A DNA stretch of 64,000 bases from Harmonia axyridis (Eukaryota; Arthropoda; Insecta; Coleoptera; Coccinellidae), in assembly GCF_914767665.1 (NCBI RefSeq), contig NC_059504.1, forward strand, positions 18,664,501 through 18,728,500. Direction: 5' to 3'. Made by a program: the position numbers and the translations under genes. Positions 24,037 through 35,480 of the stretch are shown in pieces. How positions within the stretch are numbered: the first letter of the stretch is position 1; each line of letters begins with the position of its first letter. Below the pieces are notes generated by a model. The model saw only the letters and a list, made by a program, of their open reading frames with translations. It was not told the origin of the DNA and did not search any database.

Positions 24037-24260
24037 TTTCCAAGAAATATTCTCAATATTACAACTCTTGTTATTCGTTGAAAACTGATTAACTTCGAGT
24101 ACACCTGCATTTATCCGAACAAACAAAATTTTGTGCTGGTTCATTGTTTTCATTTGAGTGATAAGATAGTGAACACAAAAAATTGTCATGTTATTTTCGA
24201 CAAGTTGAGAGTTGATAGGGGGGCCAGGACGTTTGACGATGTATGTATATGACAATTTCT

Positions 24261-25695
24261 GTTAAAGTCTTCCAAAGTCGCAGCAATTACGAAACAAAAA
24301 TGTCTTCTTCTTCGCCAAGAAAATGCTCTGTCTTATAAATCGATGACAACCTTGAATGAAGAAGTGTTTGTCGAGGTTGAATATTTCGATAGCAAAGACG
24401 AATCTTTCCACAGAAAAGATTGAAACTTAAAAGCAGCGTTAAAATACGTCTAGCACTGTTGGAAGTGACCATGTCACAAATATATTTGAATTAAAAAAAA
24501 GTGTTTTTACTGGTGAGGCTTGGTATTTTTCGAGTTAAATGTTAATGAAAACAAAATTTCAGGATATCATCCTTGATTTTTTATAATTCCAAGTGAAGTA
24601 ACTGATGCCACGATGCGTAGAATTGCCTTATGGCGGCCTTTGTGAATTTTATTTTGTAAATGTCAATTTTAATTGGAAATATCCACTCTTTATGTGCTCA
24701 ATAAATATCACTGAATGCTCTGAGAGGATTCAAATTATTTCTTACATAGCCTATTGTTGTATCACAAAAACCTAATCATGTGGAACATCCACATCGCTTC
24801 CATTCTGAAAAGAAATAAAATATCTATTACGATTAAAACTTTTGTTCTCTACAAAACGACATAAGCGATCATATTGACTTCGACTTTTCCCGATATTCCC
24901 AACTAACGTCCTGAATTGCGGAATATTCCAGTTCAAAAGCGGGAAAACTTCTTTCCTTTTATTGAATCAGCAAAAGGGTTTTCCTGAAAACTGTTATGTA
25001 GGAGGATATCTTCGTGAATTTCTTGTTTTGGTACCGAAAGGAAAATCTATTTCACTTTAACGAAACTACATAGTATCGGCCAGCCTTGAATTTGATGTGG
25101 GTAACGGGAACCGTAATAAATCACAAAATGGGTATCATTCCAGGAGGGTTTTATTGGAAACGTTCCTTCAAGAATATCTTTCACGTTCGGAAACGAAGAA
25201 GTATCCTTTTCCACGCATAAAAAGTAACCTGAAAAACGCGTTGCCGATCGAAAACTCTGTAGGAGAAATATTTCATGGATTATTGAATTTCGGCCATGAA
25301 AAATTGAATACTGGCCTGTTTTTGATCATTTTGCTGCCATTATCGAACATTTCAACCTTTAATGAATAGTCATATATTAGGTTTGTATTATTTATTCAAC
25401 TTGCTCACTGATTTTTCTTATCATTTCCGCTTGCTGAAACAATTTCTTCTTTGTGAAAGTGATTCTTCGTTTTTTGAAGAAGTATCGATTTAACTTCGAT
25501 AGTCTCTCTTCATAAGTGGCATTCAATTATTTTATTGAGGTATTCGAACAGTAATCCACGGTTTCATCTTATTCATCTTTTAAGAGAATCCTGGAGGATT
25601 CTGCACGAGTATTAGCTTTGCACTGATATAAAAGTCGATTCGCTTCTATAGTATATCGAATCTCACTTGGAGGGAGCCAGAATATTTGAATTGTA
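24261..25695. other. Unannotated interval
   Basis: One modest open frame (25097-25369, +) has no recognisable motif. Nothing else is supported. Confidence 0.4.
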
Positions 25696-26412
25696 CAGTG
25701 CATCCCATTTTGAGTGGGACAGCCAGGTTTCTCGCTTGTTATTTATGATAGAGCCTTGCGGTTTTCACGTTCCTGTCCTACTTTTTCGTGAAAGTCAAGT
25801 TGGTCTAATCAGATTTTGCATAACTGTTTCCGTTCAAGAGATACAGGGTGATTTTGGAAATTGATACTTTTCGTACCCCTCCTTTATCTCCGAAGTTATT
25901 AGAAATATAGCTGAATCAGAATTCTCCGTAAAATCCAGTGGCGTACTCATTTTTTTTTCGGGGTATGGTTTAAAGATTCAACACAAACCTATATTTTTTG
26001 CAATTGAACACCCTGTATATCATCACTTCGTTGAATTCGTAATTTGTTTCCCTTCAAAATGATGTATGATACTATGTACTATGATTTTTTGTTAATGGGC
26101 CATCAATTTCCCAAGTTTCAATAAAAAGATTATTACTTTTGATTCAAAAAGTAGTAGTTCATTGATGATACAAACATCCTTGTTGTTATTATAGCTACCA
26201 TGCATTTGGAAGCATTGTTTCATCAAGTAGGCATTGCAGAGAAAGAAACCAATCTGATCTAGCTGTCATCGCTATGAACTATTATTATTATTATTATTAT
26301 TATTATTGATTCTTTTTTTATATAGGAAATCCATTGCCCATTTACAAAAAATCGTCATTATTTGATGTTTTAGTGTTTTTTTTTCAACTTTTCTGAACAT
26401 CCTACCTACATG
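25696..26412. mobile_element. Palindromic TA element, family P2, copy 2 (right arm truncated)
   Basis: It begins CAGTGCATCCCATTTTGAGT after TA (25694-25695). The left arm and loop match 38975-40119. Only the inner right arm is left, ending near CATCCTACCTACAT at 26412. It contains an expanded ATT microsatellite in the loop. Confidence 0.82.
26280..26308. repeat. ATT microsatellite
   Basis: About ten ATT units in the loop of the P2 element. The same position in the other P2 copies has only a few units. Confidence 0.85.
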
Positions 26413-27390
26413 CATGTCATTTATTCTATTGTGTTCACCTTCTCTATTTATATTATACGAATTTTTATATTTGTATTCTCTATTTGTTTATTGTTGTTTT
26501 TGTATTTATAATCTCTTTTCTTTGTTGTTTTTATATTCTCTATTTATATCATCAAGAAATGGCAGTCATACGAGGTTGAGTGTAAGAATAGTCTCGGCAT
26601 GGTTAGTCCAACATCTAAACATATCATATGTCTTTGTACATATTTCATTAAATAAAGTCGATTTATTATTATTATTATAGAAATATTCTAGCTATTAACC
26701 TGAGGGCTGAGAATCTGAAAAGCCTGAGTGGTGTCTTCAATCCTACGTGAGTTGGATGCCGGAACAGCTTTCATTTTCATAACCTCAGTTTCCCCCTTCG
26801 TCGCCCTAATCAATACCATTATGCGCGTCTAATCTAATCAATGAGCACTATCAAAAATCGCTCAATCTTCATTACGATTGACAACATCTTGATAATGACT
26901 ATAGAGCAGAAAATTGAATTACGCATAGAGTTTCACTCCTTGACGAAGCCAATATTCTCGGAATAAATTGGATGGAAATGTAATGACTCGCAATTTAACT
27001 CGATTGTGCTTTGAAAGGAAGGGGTTCGATATCATTTTTTCTGCAAGATTGATTAATGGGGTCTACTCTATTGATCTATGGCTCTTAAATAGGCTCGCTA
27101 TTCCTAGTATTGCCGTTTGATCTTCTACTGAGTTGGAAGTTGGTACTTCTAGGAGTCAGAGGAGGGTTGTTACGTTGGATCCATAGACATAGAATAATAT
27201 GAACTAGGCGTTAGAGAGAGACCATTGATATCGGTGTATTGTGACAAGGATAGAAGAGTTAATGGCAAAACATTGGTTTCGTGAATTGATTGTGTGGGTT
27301 TTCTTGTGGAGATTACTGATTCTTTAACGATTTACTAAGTGTTTGTTATAATTTTTCTGCTCATTCAAGAACTAATAAACAATTTCAAAT
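26413..27390. other. Unannotated interval
   Basis: It has T-rich low-complexity sequence (26413-26550) and a short ATT run near 26663-26680. No gene is recognised. Confidence 0.4.
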
Positions 27391-27663
27391 ATGCCTGCTT
27401 CGTGTGCAGCTTATAATTGTATTATTAGATCCAAAAAAGGGATGAATGTGACATTTCGTTGGTAAGAAAACAAGAAGTGATGTATCGTTTATTTCATTGA
27501 ATATTTTCACAGGTTTCCAAAATATTCAATGGAATAGGTAATGGCAATGAGGAGTGAAGACTACAAAACTTCTGCCACAGCAGAAATATGTAGTAGAAAT
27601 CACTTTAAAATAGAGGATTATCCCTATGGAACCAAAGTTTCGAAGGAAGGAGCAATACAATAA
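27391..27663 (+). pseudogene. THAP zinc-finger domain in two exons, with a stop codon
   Basis: Exon 1 (27391-27461) reads MPASCAAYNCIIRSKKGMNV then TFR, with the Met-Pro-x-x-Cys and second Cys that open a THAP domain. A GTAAG donor and a TTTTCACAG acceptor bound a 51-bp intron (27462-27512). Exon 2 continues FPKYSME, a TAG, then VMAMRSEDYKTSATAEICSR and NHFKIEDY. FP and the C...HF pair are THAP landmarks. The TAG falls where the conserved Trp is expected, and Cys and His are one residue too far apart. It ends at 27663 with no further domain. THAP domains occur in host transcription factors and P-element-like transposases; I cannot tell which was the source. Confidence 0.7.
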
Positions 27664-27897
27664 TGATACTGAGAACATGTGTTACTATACAATAATATTA
27701 AATACTATACAGCAAATTCCTACCCTTTATAGATCCGGAGTTATAAATTATTGACCATGTTATTCGTGTTTCAAAGCAAATAAGCTCTGGTTCGAATCTC
27801 TACGTCAGATATATATCATAATTTTTATATTGATATTTATTATATGTTTTCTCTATGTGCTTGTATATTTTATGATAAAAAGTAATAGAATAAACCC

Positions 27898-28590
27898 TTG
27901 TACAAAATTAACAGTAATTTGTACAGGCTGAAATGTTCTCCTTTGATAACACTGAACGTCGAGAAGTGTTGTATACTTCATACTGGGCAAAACAACCCGA
28001 AATTGCCCTATTTGATCGACGGTTGCGAGCTGAATTCAGTGACCAGTCAAATTGATCTTGGAGTTACCATCGTTTCGGATCTGTGCTGGTTTTAACAAAT
28101 AGCAGCAATAGCAGAAAAAGCAAAACAGATGACATACTCGCTCAGAAAAACTTTCAAGACCTTTAATATCTAGACGTGGAGGTTCTTTCATAGAACTTAT
28201 ATACGATCTATGGTGACTTTGAACTAAGTTTGATGAAAATATCCTGGAATCTGTTCAACGTTGGGCTACACACCTTTCATACCCATGTTATCCATGGAAA
28301 TGACTGCCCTATGAAGACTGCCCCATCATTTTTGGCTTGCCCACCTTTACAGAAGGTCGTACAGAAGGTGATCGAACTCCGTGCTCTGAGTGGACATTTC
28401 GGACAGGAGATCAGTAACATTTTCAAGCTACAAAAAGAAGCATTCAGGTCTTCGCTAAGTCAAATATGTCTCCCTTATTGTGTTTTCAACCTTTGGAACC
28501 GGCTGCTATCAGTGGTTGTGGAGCTTCTTCTGTAGACGCCTTCAAGAATGACTTGAATGAGTGGAGCTCTGTTTCGGATAGTATCTTTGT
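27898..28590 (+). pseudogene. Non-LTR retrotransposon reverse transcriptase, C-terminal relic
   Basis: The plus strand reads LNVEKCCILHTGQNNPKLPY then LIDGCELNSVTSQIDLGVTI. This is the KC-LH-G-N ... DLGV-I-D block after the palm in CR1/Jockey-like enzymes. Broken frames then give MTYSLRKTFKTFN, a SVQRWATH-like segment and an FNLWNRL-like segment, in the usual order. Stops and frameshifts are frequent, and no upstream half is present. Confidence 0.75.
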
Positions 28591-29906
28591 AATACAGATT
28601 GACTTTATGTCATTATTTCTTTCAGAATTGTAATTTTATTTTTTCTCGAATGGGTTTATACGTTAACCTCAACCCTTGTTGTCTTTACACGATACACAAG
28701 TTTCTTCTTCTTTTTCATCCTCTTCTGGACATAGTTATTTTTCTCAAAAATTTCCAAACCTCCCTATCTTATGCTTTGATCACCTAATTTTTTCCAGCTT
28801 CCAGTCATCCAGCTTCTTTATATCATCATCCTATCATTTCTATGGGAGTACGTTTCTTTTAGTTTGTCTGGGTCTCCATATGGTTGTTCTATAAGCCTTT
28901 TTATTTACAGTCATTCTAACTTAGCTACATGACCAGCTCACTTCCATTTCATCTCCCTAACCTAAGTCTGCTTACTTATATTTTCGTTTCTAATTTTGTC
29001 ACATGAGGAGTTCCATGACTTTTTGGGTCGTTTTGAGTTTGTCAGCAAAACTTTGGTGAAAATGATCGTTTCTAGACCATAGTGTGCATGTGTTCATTTT
29101 CCAAGGGTACTGGTACTAACTACTAAGCCATTCTATCTATAAAATTTGTCTACAATACAACTAACAGTGAGTCGATTAACTGAATGTCGTCTATGAATTC
29201 TTCTTGGAGTTATCAAAGTCTTCACAAATGGGCACTGATTTTGATTAAACGTTCTAACGATTTATAAACGTTGAAGCGTGTATATCTGCAAAAACTACAG
29301 TGATGTCATTATAAACGTTTAACCGTGTTTCATTTCTATTGAAAAACCTGAGAGTATGTTGTACCTACACATTAAATCTGAAGCATTGGAATCCAGTTGC
29401 TTTTTCCTCTTCAATTACTTACTCTAAAAACGTTTCGCGAGGAATCCTCTCAAGAATCCGTCCAATGCCGAAATTGCTTCTTTCCACCATCGATAAACAA
29501 ATTTCGTTCGGATTGTGATTCGTGCGAATAGATTCAATTCGTCAGGCATCACGCCTTTCAGCCGTGCCCTGCGTGACTTCTCCCAGAGAGAACGCATAAT
29601 ATCGCCAAATATTTGAAGTAACAATGGCAAACGTTGTCACGTTTTCGTCACGATAAACAACGTATCTTGTATATTGTTCGTTATCGAAGATTGGGAGGAA
29701 ACTTTTCGATTCGTGTTCTCGATGTGAAAAACACTGGATTTTAACAATATATAAGAGGACAGTTAGTTGATGCTTCTGAAAGATCTTCCGATGAAAATAT
29801 AAAATGATGAGTAGTCATTGAGTTGCATCCATTAACTTCGGACTACAGCAGACGTCGGATATCTGCCTAAGGTTGCACAAACAGCCAAGGCATCGAAAGA
29901 ACAAGT
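28591..29906. other. Unannotated interval
   Basis: T-rich, with no recognisable gene. The short minus-strand frame at 29424-29630 has no motif I can name. Confidence 0.4.
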
Positions 29907-30700
29907 TAGATTAGATTAGATTTAGATTTAAGGATGATTTCATTGTATCACTACCTTATTATGGTCTATTGTGCCTCCTCAAAGCTGTTCTCGTCATAAG
30001 TCCTCGTATTTTATAGTGATCTCTCCAGTTCCAGAGATCTAATGAACTCCAGTATCTGGAATAGCTTTAAAGAGGTTGCTTCCACAATTCTTCAAGTCCC
30101 CTGCCCAAAGCAGCTTTTGCGTTGGCTAGTGATGGCAAGACATTCCGTCACCAGGTGATCCGGAGTTTCTTGCTCCTCCCTGCAGAATCTGCACTCGTCG
30201 TTTTTTGCTTGACTCGTTCTCATGAAGTGCTTCCTGTGGTGGCAATGCCTTGTAAGGAATCCAGTAAGGAGGTGTAGCATATTCTTGCTAATATCCTTAT
30301 ACTTCTTAGATTACATAGTATCAAAGTTTCTAAGAAACTTTTGGGAATTATCCAACCCAGGAAAGTTCCACCAGAGTGTTTCTTTTTTCGGTTTGTCCTT
30401 CTCTTGAAACACTTTCTCAAATGTGCATTTACCTATACCACAGAAAGGTTCTGGGCCAATGGAAGGGGTTTAGTGGCTTCTTCATTTTCTTTAATTCCCG
30501 AATCACCGGAAACCCAGACTAAACGGACCATTTTGTTCTTGCCTATTTCATTTAGTTCAGTTGAGTTTCTCCCAAACCAACTTAGAATCGATGATATTAT
30601 GTAAGCTCAATACATCATTTGCAGCCTGACTGTCAGAATGTATCGCTATATCACATTTCTGATAGTTTCATACTGGCTTCTGCTTCATTTCCACATATGT
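29907..30700 (-). pseudogene. I-clade-like LINE, RNase H and C-terminal zinc motif relic
   Basis: The minus strand contains a HSDSQAA-like RNase H segment near 30630, then LLTGFLTRHCHHRKHFMRTS and ECRFCREEQETPDHLVTEC, a CCHC-like motif (30092-30280). The 3' end near 29907 has a short TAGATTA-type tail rather than poly(A). Nucleotide similarity to 49690-50640 shows the two belong to one family in opposite orientation. Confidence 0.75.
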
Positions 30701-31298
30701 TTCCATTATTTGGCGGGTAAGCACTTGATTTTTTTTCGAGCTCTCGTTTACTGAACAGATCACTTTCATTATGTCTATAATTTTGAGTCTGAAATGGTCG
30801 CTAAAGATGAAAGGTTTGATTCACTGATGACGAATCCGTTCTCTAATTTGATTCTGTCCATCCAGACATACACATGATAACTTTCAACTGGAAGGATTTA
30901 GAAACTTGAAATTAGCAGGGTATGTTTGGATCTCGACTGCCGCGGTTAAGTTCATTGAAATCCTGCGAGGAGTTCCGTAAATATGGCCATTCGAAATTTT
31001 GTTTTTCCTTTTCATTTCAAAACTCCTTATTCGATCAGGATGAAAAGTTGCATTTCAATGACAATTTCAAGCCCCGTGCACGAAATTTCATATTGATCGC
31101 GTTCTAGAATCATAGAAAATTCAGAAAGAATATCTAAAATAAGTTACACAATATTTTCGTGACACCCAAATCGACGGAGTTGAGATTTTGGGTGATAATA
31201 TTGATCTAATGCGAAACCTAAAGTACACTATAATAAAACCATAAGGTAGATTAATAAACATAAGCAACATAAACATAAATAAGTAAACATAAATAAGT
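30701..31298. other. Unannotated interval
   Basis: No gene is recognised. Short ATAAACATAAATAAGTA repeats lie next to the following M1 element. Confidence 0.4.
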
Positions 31299-31819
31299 AG
31301 AGTAATAAACATAGATAGAGGAAGTATACGCAATTTTATAAGTCCCCAACATGGTTAGATGAAGTTGTCGGATTGTGATATATTTTCAAATCAACAATTT
31401 CACTATATCATTATGAATGTATATTTCATTGAATGAAATATTTTTATTTGATTGATTCCGGATTGAATAGGCAAATCTGAATATTTGGAATTTTATATTT
31501 TCCTTAATTGTCAAATAAGCAGAATATTTATTATTTTCTGTATCTACCTGCTGAAATTCAAGCTTTGCCACCTATTGCACTCCTAGTGTTATAGTTTCTT
31601 TCACGTCGTTTGGCGATTTTGAAGTTTGTTTTCTGATATTTTTAGGTATTTATCTCAATATATTTTGAGTTAATATGATCTTTGATTCTTCTTGGAAAAA
31701 CCTACGAAATGAGAGAAAAATCGAATCACTGATATGTGTTTTCATTTCCCTCCTTATGTCATATTTAAAAGTTCATGTAAAGGACAAAATTGCTCGCACT
31801 ATCTATGTGCATTACTCTG
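31299..31819. mobile_element. Short TIR element, family M1, copy 3 (reversed)
   Basis: The ends AGAGTAATAAACATAGATAG and complementary CTATCTATGTGCATTACTCT enclose the M1 body in reverse order relative to 831-1405. The right TIR has a few substitutions. Confidence 0.75.
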
Positions 31820-32186
31820 AGAACAAAAATAAAACTTAAAACGTTTGTTCCCGTGAAATTTCTATAGGCATTCTAGTTTTCGTAAAAAATAAAACTGTAT
31901 TCGATAAAAAAAGCTCTTTTGCTTTTACTACCGAACTCATAACACAAATGATGATTGCACCACTCAAACTCAATTTTATCTAAAAGGAAACTCCCACATC
32001 CTTCCTAAATTTACACAATAATGAGGCAATTAAGCCAGCCTGCTAAGTTTATTTTTCCCGAACTAAAACAACCATTTTGTTTTCCATCCATTCCTAATAC
32101 AGTCGGAACATGAAATGTCACCGAGAACGTAAATACTGATTATCCTTGATTTGACGAGGGCACAGACGATATTTCCCAGTACGCAG
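31820..32186. other. Unannotated interval
   Basis: AT-rich, with nothing recognised. The hAT target duplication lies at its right edge. Confidence 0.4.
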
Positions 32187-33325
32187 CATGGGCGCCCACA
32201 GGGGGGGGGCGGTGGGGTGCATGGCCCCCCCTGAGATTTTGGATGCCTCATTTTTCAGCACAACACCCTCAATATTACTTTCTCAATCCAAAGGGCAAGG
32301 AAAAAAGGAAAGTAATAGATTCACAACTATTTTCCGGTTTTCAATGGAATTACATACTATACATATAATCCATAATCGGCAGAGGTATTTTTTGAATTAA
32401 AAACTTTTTTAGGCGCGTTGAGCACTTCTTGGGTGAAGAAAAATCATGGAACCGAAAGCACTCCATGCGTGTCAATTTGTTTATAAATTCATCTTATACA
32501 CTGCGTCCGTAACCGTTAAGTATGGAACAAAATTCATTTTCAGCTAAACAGACCATTTTAAGAAATAATCCTGAAACATGTCGATTCTTTATTTTAATTT
32601 ACCGTATTTTAAAATAATAATCTAATGTACAGGGTGAATTACTTTCGAGTAATGACGTCAGCGTCATTTTTTTTTAATGGAATACCCCCATTTTGACTCA
32701 ATCTTCCGATTACTCTGGCTGAGCATATTCCAAAAATGTATCCCATGTTGATTATAATTGGTACAGGGTTGACAAAAATACAATAGTTTTGTGTGTGCTC
32801 ATAAAGTGACGCGTAACATTCTTTATTAGTTAAATTAACAATATTATCAAAAAAACGGCAATTGGTTTGAATATAACACCCTGTAGTTTGTTACATTTTT
32901 AGATTGATAAAAATGTATAAAAATAAGAAATAATTTCTTTCATATTCTGTCTGCTAGACCAAAAGTACCAAACATGTTTGGAAACAGCTCATTTTTATTA
33001 ATCTAAAAATGTAACAAACTACAGGGTGTTACATTCAAACCAATTAGCGCTAGACAATAGGTATTTTTGATAATATTGTTAATTTAACTAATAAAGAATA
33101 TTATGCGTTATTTTATGAGCACACACGAAACTATTGTATTTTTGTCCACCCTGTACCACTTTTAGTGATCTTTTGAAATTCAGAGTAGACGCTGGTGATA
33201 AATATAAATACAGAAATAGAAAGAAACGGAATACTGATGTCGCCTACGACAATCATGAATGCCTTATTGTTTTTCAATAATTTTCATTTTGCCCCCCCTG
33301 AGAAAAATTTCTGCGGGCGCCCATG
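32187..33325. mobile_element. Non-autonomous hAT element with a nested palindromic element
   Basis: Ends of 11 bp, CATGGGCGCCC, with further imperfect matching (CAG), are flanked by a perfect 8-bp target duplication GTACGCAG (32179-32186 and 33326-33333). A C-rich box ending CCCCCCTGAG occurs near both ends in direct orientation. No transposase is encoded. A TA element (32764-33153) is inserted inside. Confidence 0.88.
32764..33153. mobile_element. Palindromic TA element, family P4, nested in a hAT element
   Basis: The left end CAGGGTTGACAAAAATACAA and right end (complement of CAGGGTGGACAAAAATACAA) start arms of about 140-190 bp around a short centre. TA lies on both sides (32762-32763, 33154-33155). 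An inner pair of CACCCTGTA-like boxes occurs in each arm at the same distance. Insertion into the hAT element sets the order of events. Confidence 0.85.
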
Positions 33326-34349
33326 GTACGCAGCAAATAGGAAAAGGGACTTCATTTCGTCCCGAATGAAAGTTTGAACCTTTGGCGTCCGGATTAAACT
33401 TTTGTAGGTCGAAAATCCGGTGAACTCTCAATGGACAAGGGTAATCGATCCGGGAAGGGAGAAGTCGAGATTTGAAGTGTTTTAGTGCTTAGTGGCGAAA
33501 ATATCTTCTCCTACGTCGGTAGTATAATATCAACTTGGAGAGGCTCGCTCTCTTCATTAAAATAAACCACATCTCTTTTGCTGTAACTTTTGGTGAATCA
33601 CTTCAGTTTCTATTTCGAGAACCCTTTAGAATTCGGGGAATGTGAATGAAATACTTTTTGCTCAAAACTTTTCGTGGATTTTCTGAAACACACCGCTAAA
33701 GTTGCTCTTTATGAAGAGTTTTCCAATAAGATGTTTAATTTTGTTATTTAATTTCACGAATTCCATATTTGAGGTCTTGAATCGATTGTGAAGAACGCGA
33801 AAACGGAGCGTCCTTGCGTTCTCGCGACTAAGTCTCAGACTTTTTTCTTGGGGACCACGTCAAAGATAAGGTATACATATGTTATAGCTTCTCAATCGAT
33901 TCAAGACCTCGAATATGGAATTCGTGAAGTTATTTGGGGAAGTGAAGTAAAAGTGCGAATTGATCACGGAAATTTTCATGTAAAGAATGTGGTGCTGCAA
34001 CCGTAGCCGTGGGGTCATTTAGTTGATATTGTTTTCCTGGATTATTGAAATCTTATGGACGGCATTGAATTTCAATGAACGTTCCTGCAACTGGATGATA
34101 AAATGTTGAATTACAAGATCTCGCAGAACTCTTTGAGAAATAACAGGACCGGAAAATTTTCTTGCAAAATTGAGATTTTTTCGTTGTTGGATGGCACGTA
34201 GTGCCCTCTCGTTTATTATAAACGTCTTTCACATCAATATCCTCCAATTCTGGCCATTGATCATTAATCATAGCTCGGTAGCGCAACCCATTAACCGTAA
34301 CAGTTGCACAGGCCTCATTTTTGCATGGGTATGTAGGGCTTCTTCAAGC

Positions 34350-35206
34350 CAAGCAGCTTGACATTTTAACCAATCACTTGAAAATCAAGGTCGTGAAAAA
34401 TTACATACTTGAGCTTGACTTGACTTGATTTTAGATATTTATTGCTTGACTTGATATCAAGCTACTTGATATTACTTGAGCTTGATATGCACGCGTCGCA
34501 CGGCATATATTTCTGCAATCTCGTGCGCGCTTAGACTAAATAAGGGGATGCCTCGAGCGCCGAGAGACTGAAGCGTTCGCCAGTATGACTTCATCAGTAG
34601 TTTTCTTACATTTCTTTGAAATATATTAATTGATTTTGGTAGTTTCAAATATATCTTCCCAAACTTGGCCAAAATGGCCAAGGATTTTTTATCAACGACA
34701 GCATCTTTAGCTAAAGTTGAAAGACAATTCTCCAGAGCTGTGCTCACAGTTACAAAAACCCGCAATAGGTTAGGAGCCAAATCTATAAGATGCCTCATGT
34801 GTCTCAGATCCTGGATAGAAAATTATGAAATCAAACAAAGCCTGGGAGTTTCTCAATATGAAGAAACTTTATTTTTTTATTATTTTTCATTTTGTTATGA
34901 TTTATAGTGATTTAATTTATATTTCTATTCCAAGAAAATTGATATTTTCGGTTTTTTTATACAATAAGATTAATGAATAAAAGTGTTTTTGGCAAGGTCC
35001 CTCCTCAACTCATCATTTTTTCATTTATGTGACACTACACAATAAAACTGCTAAAAATCAAGTAGCTTGATATGATTCGATCACTTTTAAAATAAATACT
35101 TGACTTGACTTGAGATTGAAAAACTACTAATTGACTTGAGCCTCACTTGAAGTCAAGTCAATCTCAAGCCAAAAGTAGCTGGAAAATCAAGCCAAGCCGT
35201 AAATCT
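34350..35206 (+). mobile_element. hAT fragment with CTTGACTTGA-rich ends
   Basis: It interrupts the transposase frame of the surrounding element between GCCTCATTTTTG and TAAGGTCCAATC. Both margins are full of CTTGACTTGA and CAAGCTACTTGA motifs in varied orientation, probably subterminal transposase-binding repeats. It encodes only a C-terminal hAT domain. I could not settle the exact ends or 8-bp duplications; TATGTAGG and TCTATAGG are a possible diverged pair. Confidence 0.6.
34665..34907 (+). pseudogene. hAT transposase dimerisation domain (hATC), fragment
   Basis: The translation MAKMAKDFLSTTASLAKVER, then QFSRAVLTVTKTRNRLGAKS and IRCLMCLRSW is the hallmark end of hAT transposases: a short-residue stretch, ER-x-FS, T-x-x-RNRL, then a leucine-rich helix ending SW. 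This domain multimerises the transposase. The catalytic RNase H-like core upstream is missing, so it is a C-terminal remnant. The opposite-strand frame at 34472-34798 is its shadow. Confidence 0.8.
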
Positions 35207-35480
35207 CTATAGGTAAGGTCCAATCACCACCAGCCCAAAAACCGCACCAAACAGTGACACGTTGAGGATGGAGACATTTTTCAACAATCAACAATCCTAA
35301 TAATGTTGATACATTTCAAGGACCCAATCAGCCAAGATACAACATTGCTGGTGCTTGACTTCTTGTGTGAATATTAAGCCTTAAGACCTAAGTTTCACTA
35401 TTGTCGACCAAGAAGGTTCTTCACGACGACCCAAATGTGCTTTAGTTTTACGAACTGTGACTACAAAAGTTTCATAATTT

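Larger units (their letters stand above)
22924..24260 (-). mobile_element. Tc1-like transposon, rearranged
   Basis: The left boundary follows TATA at 22920-22923 with CAGGATGAGACAAAATAGG. On the minus strand the transposase starts at 24036. Later parts are scattered through several frames down to about 23200 (a PHHTAHEG... NAxPHTA-like second-Asp region). The right end is not resolved. The middle holds an inverted duplication (23475-23762). Confidence 0.65.
33640..35480 (-). pseudogene. Tc1/mariner-type transposase locus, two opposed pieces split by a hAT fragment
   Basis: The minus strand from about 35480 gives an N-terminal part (KLKHIWVVVKNLLGRQ), then VRFLGW-type sequence. After the hAT insertion it reads RYRAMINDQWPELEDIDVKD, VY and a GTTCHPTT-like remnant of the QQDGATCH box. 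The plus strand at about 33785-34045 independently gives a C-terminal part (VKDKVY-like, QSIQDLEYGIREVI, GHLVDIVF). The halves are head to head, and a short stretch near 33745-33785 is the complement of 33893-33935. The family resembles the DD41D element at 11439. Confidence 0.6.

Noticed and set aside
33350..33380. TTTCGTCC, the complement of a hammerhead GGACGAAA box
   Set aside because: No CTGATGA complement or stem I/III partner occurs within a suitable distance on either strand.
34472..34798. 108-codon minus-strand frame
   Set aside because: It is antisense to the clearly recognisable hAT dimerisation domain on the plus strand.
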